Of a stretch of 8,892 nucleotides of DNA, positions 5,957-8,892 are shown piece after piece. The notes beneath the pieces are model-generated. The model was not told the DNA's origin and did not search any database. It saw nothing but the letters and a program-made list of their open reading frames with translations. The DNA is taken from positions 1 to 8,892 of the forward strand of contig JBAVLA010000295.1 of the NCBI GenBank assembly GCA_049688595.1. Reading direction: 5' to 3'. This stretch comes from Prado023 sp049688595 (GTDB lineage Bacteria; Actinomycetota; Actinomycetes; S36-B12; CAIYMF01). Numbering within the stretch: position 1 is the stretch's first letter; each line of letters starts with the position of its first letter. A program made the translations under genes and the position numbers.

Positions 5957-6241
5957 GTGAGCTTGGTCGTGGTTACCGCCAACGTCAACGGGATTCGCGC
6001 AGCACTGCGGCGCGGCGGCCTCCAGTGGCTGGCCGGGTGCGGTGCGGACGTGGTCTGCCTGCAGGAGGTGCGCGCGACACCTGACGAAGTGGGCGCTGCC
6101 CTCGGAGCGGAGAAGGACCGCCTCCTCTGCGCGATCGGCGACTGGATGGCCGAGCGCGCCACGGGCGTCGAAGTGCACAGGGCGGCGACCTACGCCGAGC
6201 GCTGGAGCGACCACGCCGCCGTCACGGCCACCTTCGCCTGA
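5957..6241 (+). pseudogene. xthA: Exonuclease III remnant, internally deleted but in frame
   Basis: The 94-codon frame begins GTG at 5957 with AGGA 7 nt upstream. Residues 4-45 (VVVTANVNGIRAALRRGGLQWLAG...DVVCLQEVRATPDEV) match the start of the actinobacterial exonuclease III / AP endonuclease family. They keep the first Asn (NVN) and the metal-binding Glu (LQE, residue 37). Residues 52-68 (EKDRLLCAIGDWMAERA) resemble the mid-protein helix after the intact family's second strand set. Residues 71-94 (VEVHRAATYAERWSDHAAVTATFA) match the extreme C-terminus, including the SDH catalytic motif. Intact proteins are about 260-270 residues, so roughly 170 are gone, including the Tyr and the G-D-x-N and distal Asp catalytic regions. 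It cannot be a working nuclease of this type. No frameshift or stop interrupts it. The alternatives are a real mini-protein or an assembly collapse. Confidence 0.82.
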
Positions 6242-6260
6242 GCTGGCTGCGGGGCCTTCC

Positions 6261-6278
6261 GGCTGGCCCGGGCCAGCC
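6261..6278. terminator. 18-bp perfect palindrome, likely bidirectional terminator
   Basis: GGCTGGCCCGGGCCAGCC is perfectly self-complementary and lies in the 51-bp gap between the convergent exonuclease III remnant and icd. It would fold as a stem of about 7 bp with a small loop on either transcript. No T-run is present. Position and symmetry support a shared terminator. Confidence 0.6.
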
Positions 6279-6292
6279 CGACTGGCCGCCGA

Positions 6293-7507
6293 CTAGCCCA
6301 TGGATGACTGGAGGTTGTCGTCGATGGCGGCCAGGAACTCCTGCGTGGTCAGCCAAGGGGCCTCCGGGCCGATCAGGAGCGCGAGGTCCTTGGTCATCGC
6401 GCCCCCCTCGACCGTCTCGATGCAGACCCGCTCGAGCGCATGGGCGAAGGCCGCGACGTCGGGCGTGCCGTCCATCCGAGCACGCGCCTCCAGGGCCCGG
6501 GTCCAGGCGAAGATCGAGGCGATCGGGTTGGTCGAGGTCGGCTTGCCCTGCTGGTGCATCCGGTAGTGCCGCGTCACGGTCCCGTGCGCGGCCTCAGCCT
6601 CGACGGTCCGGCCGTCCGGGGTCATCAGGACCGAGGTCATCAGCCCCAGCGAGCCGAAGCCCTGCGCGACGGTGTCGGACTGCACGTCCCCGTCGTAGTT
6701 CTTGCACGCCCACACGTAGCCCCCCTCCCACTTCAGGGCAGCGGCGACCATGTCGTCGATGAGCCGGTGCTCGTAGGTCAGCCCGGCCTCCTCGAAGTCG
6801 GCCTTGAACTGCGTGGCGTAGACCTCGGCGAACAGGTCCTTGAACCGGCCGTCGTAGGCCTTGAGGATCGTGTTCTTCGTCGACAGGTAGACCGGCAGGC
6901 CACGGTCCAAGCCGTAGCGCATCGACGCCCGCGCGAAGTCGCGGATCGACTCGTCGAGGTTGTACATGGCCATCGCCACGCCGCCGCCCGGGAAGTCGAA
7001 GACGTGCATCTCGATCGGCTCGGAGCCGTCGGCAGGGGTGAACGAAAGCGTCAGCGCACCAGCCCCGGGCACGACCAGGTCGGTGGCGCGGTACTGGTCT
7101 CCGAAGGCATGGCGGCCGATGATGATCGGCTTGGTCCAGCCGGGAACGAGGCGCGGGACGTTCGAGATGACGATCGGCTCGCGGAAGATGACGCCACCGA
7201 GGATGTTGCGGATCGTGCCGTTGGGCGATCGCCACATCCTCTTCAGCCCGAACTCAGCGACCCGTGCCTCGTCCGGGGTGATCGTTGCGCACTTGACCCC
7301 CACTCCGTGCTGCTTGGTCGCATTCGCCGCGTCGATCGTCACCTGGTCGCTGGTTGCATCCCGGCTCTGGATGGACAGGTCGAAGTACTTCAGGTCCACG
7401 TCCACGTAGGGCAGGATCAACTGCTCCTTGATGAACGCCCAGATGATGCGGGTCATCTCGTCGCCGTCCATCTCGACGATCGGGTTCACGACCTTGACCT
7501 TCGCCAC
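6293..7507 (-). CDS. icd: NADP-dependent isocitrate dehydrogenase (homodimeric, eukaryote-like subfamily)
   Basis: This 404-residue cytoplasmic TCA-cycle enzyme converts isocitrate to 2-oxoglutarate and CO2 with NADPH formation. All family landmarks are present. VEMDGDEMTR is at 11-20, KCATITPDE at 72-80, and the isocitrate-binding SPNGTIRNILGG at 94-105. R109 and R132 (IIIGRHAFGDQYRATD, 129-143) bind substrate, and Y139 is catalytic. The catalytic lysine is K211 (YLSTKNTILK), and the metal-binding aspartates are D251, D274 and D278. The NADP-site EAAHGTVTRHYR is at 305-316. Length matches the usual 400-410 residues of the human IDH1-like subfamily rather than the monomeric 740-residue form common in some actinobacteria. 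GTG at 7507 is chosen because the family N-terminus starts there (AKVKVVNPIVEMDGDEMTR) and GAGGAG lies 7 nt upstream. In-frame sequence further upstream is non-coding. It is probably monocistronic, with a TATCCT -10-like element at 7534-7539. Confidence 0.97.
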   Translation of the reverse strand: MAKVKVVNPIVEMDGDEMTRIIWAFIKEQLILPYVDVDLKYFDLSIQSRDATSDQVTIDAANATKQHGVGVKCATITPDEARVAEFGLKRMWRSPNGTIRNILGGVIFREPIVISNVPRLVPGWTKPIIIGRHAFGDQYRATDLVVPGAGALTLSFTPADGSEPIEMHVFDFPGGGVAMAMYNLDESIRDFARASMRYGLDRGLPVYLSTKNTILKAYDGRFKDLFAEVYATQFKADFEEAGLTYEHRLIDDMVAAALKWEGGYVWACKNYDGDVQSDTVAQGFGSLGLMTSVLMTPDGRTVEAEAAHGTVTRHYRMHQQGKPTSTNPIASIFAWTRALEARARMDGTPDVAAFAHALERVCIETVEGGAMTKDLALLIGPEAPWLTTQEFLAAIDDNLQSSMG

Positions 7508-7533
7508 GTCCTGGCTCCTCTCGCTCGGGACGA

Positions 7534-7539
7534 AGGATA
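7534..7539 (-). promoter_or_regulatory. Candidate icd -10 element
   Basis: On the minus strand TATCCT fits the actinobacterial TAnnnT -10 pattern. It lies 26 bp before the icd GTG, which would give a leader of about 20 nt that includes the GAGGAG ribosome-binding site. No good -35 is visible at 16-18 nt. Two palindromes (7543-7556 and 7554-7563) occupy that position instead. Confidence 0.45.
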
Positions 7540-7542
7540 CGC

Positions 7543-7563
7543 GGGCGGCGCCGCCCCGCGGGG
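7543..7563. repeat. Two abutting GC palindromes upstream of icd
   Basis: GGGCGGCGCCGCCC (7543-7556) is a perfect 14-bp palindrome, and CCCCGCGGGG (7554-7563) a perfect 10-bp one overlapping it by 3 bp. They sit where the icd -35 would be. They could be an operator or a cruciform-prone element, but chance is a real alternative at this base composition. Confidence 0.35.
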
Positions 7564-7635
7564 CCGTAGCGGATCCCGTCCCGTGGCTCGTCGGATCGGC
7601 GGAACGGGGCCCGGACTGGTGAATCCCGCATCCGG

Positions 7636-7666
7636 TTGCCCAGGGGAGGGCCGAACGCCATACCGT
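7636..7666 (+). promoter_or_regulatory. Candidate leaderless promoter of the secreted-protein gene
   Basis: TTGCCC (7636-7641) and TACCGT (7661-7666, a TAnnnT match) are separated by 19 nt. Seven bases then lead to the ATG at 7674, which places the expected transcription start at or next to the A of the start codon. The only purine-rich stretch (GGGGAGGG, 7643-7650) is 23 nt from the ATG, too far for a ribosome-binding site. Confidence 0.4.
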
Positions 7667-7673
7667 GTACCCC

Positions 7674-8279
7674 ATGGTCAACCTCTCAATGATCAGCAAG
7701 AAGGCCGCCCACGCCAGCGTCGCCACCGCAGCGACCTGCGCACTCGTCCTGGGAGCCGCCGGCAGCGCCGTCGCCGCGAGCAGCGGCGCAACCAGCGGCG
7801 CACCGACCGCGCGCAAGGGCACGACCCTCCAGTTGAGCAGCGTCGAGATCCAGCGGCACAACCGGATCAACGTCTCCCCGAAGGTCACCACCAGGACCCT
7901 GAAGCTGCGCGCGACCGTGCGCGACACAAACGGCGCAACCGTGCCGACCGTGACGTCCGTGGCCATCACGCTTGCCCAGTACGACCGGAAGCGGGGCACC
8001 GAGGTCGCCGACGACAAGGCAGTGATCCCGGACACCGTCGTGAACCTGAGCCTGGCCAAGCAGCGGAAGAAGTCCGCGACGTTCACCGGAAGCGTCCTGC
8101 TGGACAAGGCCGCCATCGCAGCGAAGCTGCCGGCCGGCACCCGCACCCGGCTGTGCATCAAGTCCGCGACCCCGATCGTGTATCCCAAAGGAGCCACGCT
8201 GAAGTCCCCCGCCAAGAAGGTCACCAAGAAGCTCAGCGGCGGGGACTGCGTCTGGGTCGTCAACATCGATCCGTCGTGA
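7674..8279 (+). CDS. Secreted lysine-rich protein of unknown function
   Basis: I do not recognise this 201-residue protein. Residues 1-34 form a clear Sec signal peptide: basic start (MISKK), hydrophobic core (SVATAATCALVLGAAG), and an AVA-A cleavage site at 34/35. No lipobox follows, so it is exported rather than a lipoprotein. The mature part, about 167 residues, is rich in Lys, Thr and Val. It has alternating strand-like segments (LQLSSVEIQ, TLKLRATVRD, TSVAITLAQYD, ATFTGSVLL, TRLCIKSA, DCVWVVNI), which suggests a beta-sandwich. The only two mature cysteines, C161 and C192, lie in late strands and could form a disulfide. There is no membrane anchor or sortase signal. ATG at 7674 is preferred over a GTG at 7665 because of the leaderless promoter spacing; an ATG at 7689 is also possible. 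It diverges from icd and shows no shared function with its neighbours. Confidence 0.75.
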   Translation: MVNLSMISKKAAHASVATAATCALVLGAAGSAVAASSGATSGAPTARKGTTLQLSSVEIQRHNRINVSPKVTTRTLKLRATVRDTNGATVPTVTSVAITLAQYDRKRGTEVADDKAVIPDTVVNLSLAKQRKKSATFTGSVLLDKAAIAAKLPAGTRTRLCIKSATPIVYPKGATLKSPAKKVTKKLSGGDCVWVVNIDPS

Positions 8280-8280
8280 C

Positions 8281-8312
8281 GACTGGGACGACCGCGGTGG
8301 GGTGGTCCAGTC
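8281..8312 (+). terminator. Terminator hairpin after the secreted-protein gene
   Basis: GACTGG (8281-8286) pairs with CCAGTC (8307-8312). After a one-base bulge the stem continues AC/GT and ACC/GGT with one mismatch, around a 7-nt loop (8294-8300). It starts one base after the stop codon. No T-run follows. Confidence 0.55.
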
Positions 8313-8371
8313 CGGCCCCGCGATGATCCGTCCCCTGACGGCCAAGTAGCCCAGCATCGCAGTCAGGCCGT

Positions 8372-8396
8372 CGTCGCCCCGCCAGGAGCGGCGACG
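8372..8396. terminator. Second stem-loop in the convergent gap
   Basis: CGTCGCC (8372-8378) and GGCGACG (8390-8396) form a perfect 7-bp stem with an 11-nt loop, midway between the secreted-protein and sua5 stops. It could end either transcript. Confidence 0.4.
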
Positions 8397-8419
8397 CCGA
8401 TGGGCGAGGGGCCCGGGTT

Positions 8420-8444
8420 GGCTTGAAGCCCCGCTCCAAGGAGC
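8420..8444 (-). terminator. Tandem small hairpins after sua5
   Basis: GGCTTGAAGCC (8420-8430) and GCTCCAAGGAGC (8433-8444) are two adjacent perfect inverted repeats starting 8 bp beyond the sua5 stop. Their stems are only 4-5 bp with tiny loops, so each alone would be weak. Their tandem placement at the gene end suggests a termination or mRNA-end role. Confidence 0.35.
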
Positions 8445-8452
8445 AGCCAGGG

Positions 8453-8892
8453 TCACGGACGCGGCGTCGGGCCGGCCCCCTCGTGCGCCGCGCGCGCGAG
8501 CCGGTCCCGGACGGCCAGCGCCAGCGGACCGCCCCGCGGATCGGGCAGAACGGCGATGACGAGCCCCAACTCGAGGTCATCGGCCCGTCGCAGCGCCGCG
8601 TACAACTGCCGGGCGAACTCAGCCGGTGAGCTGGGGGCGGCCAGCCTGATCCACCCGGGCACTGTGGGAACGCTCGCCGGCGCCACCAACCCGGCAAGGA
8701 CGCCCGCAGGCACGTGCGAGGCCACCTCCGCGAATTCGGCGGCCTCACACGTGCGCACGTCCGCCACAGGTGCGTAGTGCGAAGCCAGCATCCCCGGTGC
8801 CCGCACCGTAGCAGCGCCCGGGGCGCCGGCCTCGAGGCCGCCGGGGGCACCCGGGGCGCCGCGGGTGCCAGCCACTCCCATCCGGCCCGAGG
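8453..8892 (-). CDS. sua5: L-threonylcarbamoyladenylate synthase, Sua5 type, C-terminal part (start outside window)
   Basis: About 145 C-terminal codons are present and the frame is open to the right edge. The ATG at 8881 is internal. The segment carries the linker-plus-domain signature of Sua5. APGMLASHYAP (8768-8800) is the conserved motif that closes the active site in long-form enzymes. A Rossmann-like Sua5 domain follows, ending LYAALRRADDLELGLVIAVLP and LALAVRDRLARAA. The catalytic YrdC domain would lie upstream, outside the window. The enzyme makes threonylcarbamoyl-AMP from threonine, bicarbonate and ATP for the t6A37 modification of ANN-decoding tRNAs. A Gly/Ala/Pro-rich stretch (GAPGAPGGLEAGAPGAA) precedes the motif and looks like a flexible, locally repetitive linker. 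YrdC-only proteins (TsaC) lack this domain, so this is the long form. Confidence 0.85.
   Translation of the reverse strand, partial: SGRMGVAGTRGAPGAPGGLEAGAPGAATVRAPGMLASHYAPVADVRTCEAAEFAEVASHVPAGVLAGLVAPASVPTVPGWIRLAAPSSPAEFARQLYAALRRADDLELGLVIAVLPDPRGGPLALAVRDRLARAAHEGAGPTPRP

Noticed and set aside
7508..8266. N-terminal extension of isocitrate dehydrogenase on the minus strand
   Set aside because: It is antisense to the secreted-protein gene. The enzyme family starts at AKVKVVNP with GAGGAG properly spaced.
1..8892. Defence island, phage, toxin-antitoxin or biosynthetic cluster
   Set aside because: All recognised genes are housekeeping or widespread actinobacterial families, and no nuclease-helicase, integrase, toxin or cluster enzymes are present.

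Overview
The window is GC-rich (roughly 70 percent by eye). It has dense GC3-biased genes, GTG starts, short intergenic gaps and several starts without a clear Shine-Dalgarno. This points to a high-GC actinobacterium. A 404-residue dimeric-type NADP isocitrate dehydrogenase and a trpS / 2'-5' RNA ligase-like pair fit that phylum, but the genus cannot be read from this sequence alone. No rRNA, tRNA, CRISPR array, insertion sequence, phage gene or origin was seen. Apart from one decayed gene, the region looks like ordinary chromosomal backbone.

Layout, left to right. (1) The 3' part of a DUF4349 membrane-anchored protein gene (+) enters from the left edge. It converges on a thioredoxin gene (-), with a long stem-loop between them. 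(2) The thioredoxin gene and a spermidine-synthase-like gene (+) diverge from a 119-bp region. That region carries a perfect inverted repeat, CATACCCC-TT-GGGGTATG, which looks like an operator of the CsoR/RcnR/CstR repressor family. (3) The spermidine-synthase-like gene converges on a minus-strand pair, trpS followed by a 2'-5' RNA ligase/cyclic phosphodiesterase-family gene, which overlap by ATGA. (4) Upstream of trpS on the same strand is a CNNM/CBS/CorC (hemolysin-family) transporter gene whose last codons are a 15-bp tandem repeat. (5) Diverging from it is a 94-codon, still in-frame remnant of an exonuclease III gene. It keeps the two ends and one middle piece of the protein and has lost several catalytic residues. 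(6) An 18-bp perfect palindrome separates this remnant from icd (-). (7) icd diverges from a gene for a small secreted, lysine-rich protein of unknown function. (8) That gene converges, through several hairpins, on the C-terminal part of a Sua5-type threonylcarbamoyl-AMP synthase gene (-) that runs off the right edge.

Functional links. trpS, the RNA-ligase-like gene and sua5 all act on tRNA or RNA ends, but only the first two are physically coupled. The thioredoxin / spermidine-synthase-like divergon may respond to copper or reactive sulfur through the palindrome. The remaining genes (icd, CorC-type transporter, secreted protein) look independently transcribed. I found no convincing new multi-gene system. 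The observations most worth checking are the CsoR/CstR-type operator, the multiply deleted but frame-preserved exonuclease III, and the uncharacterised secreted protein.
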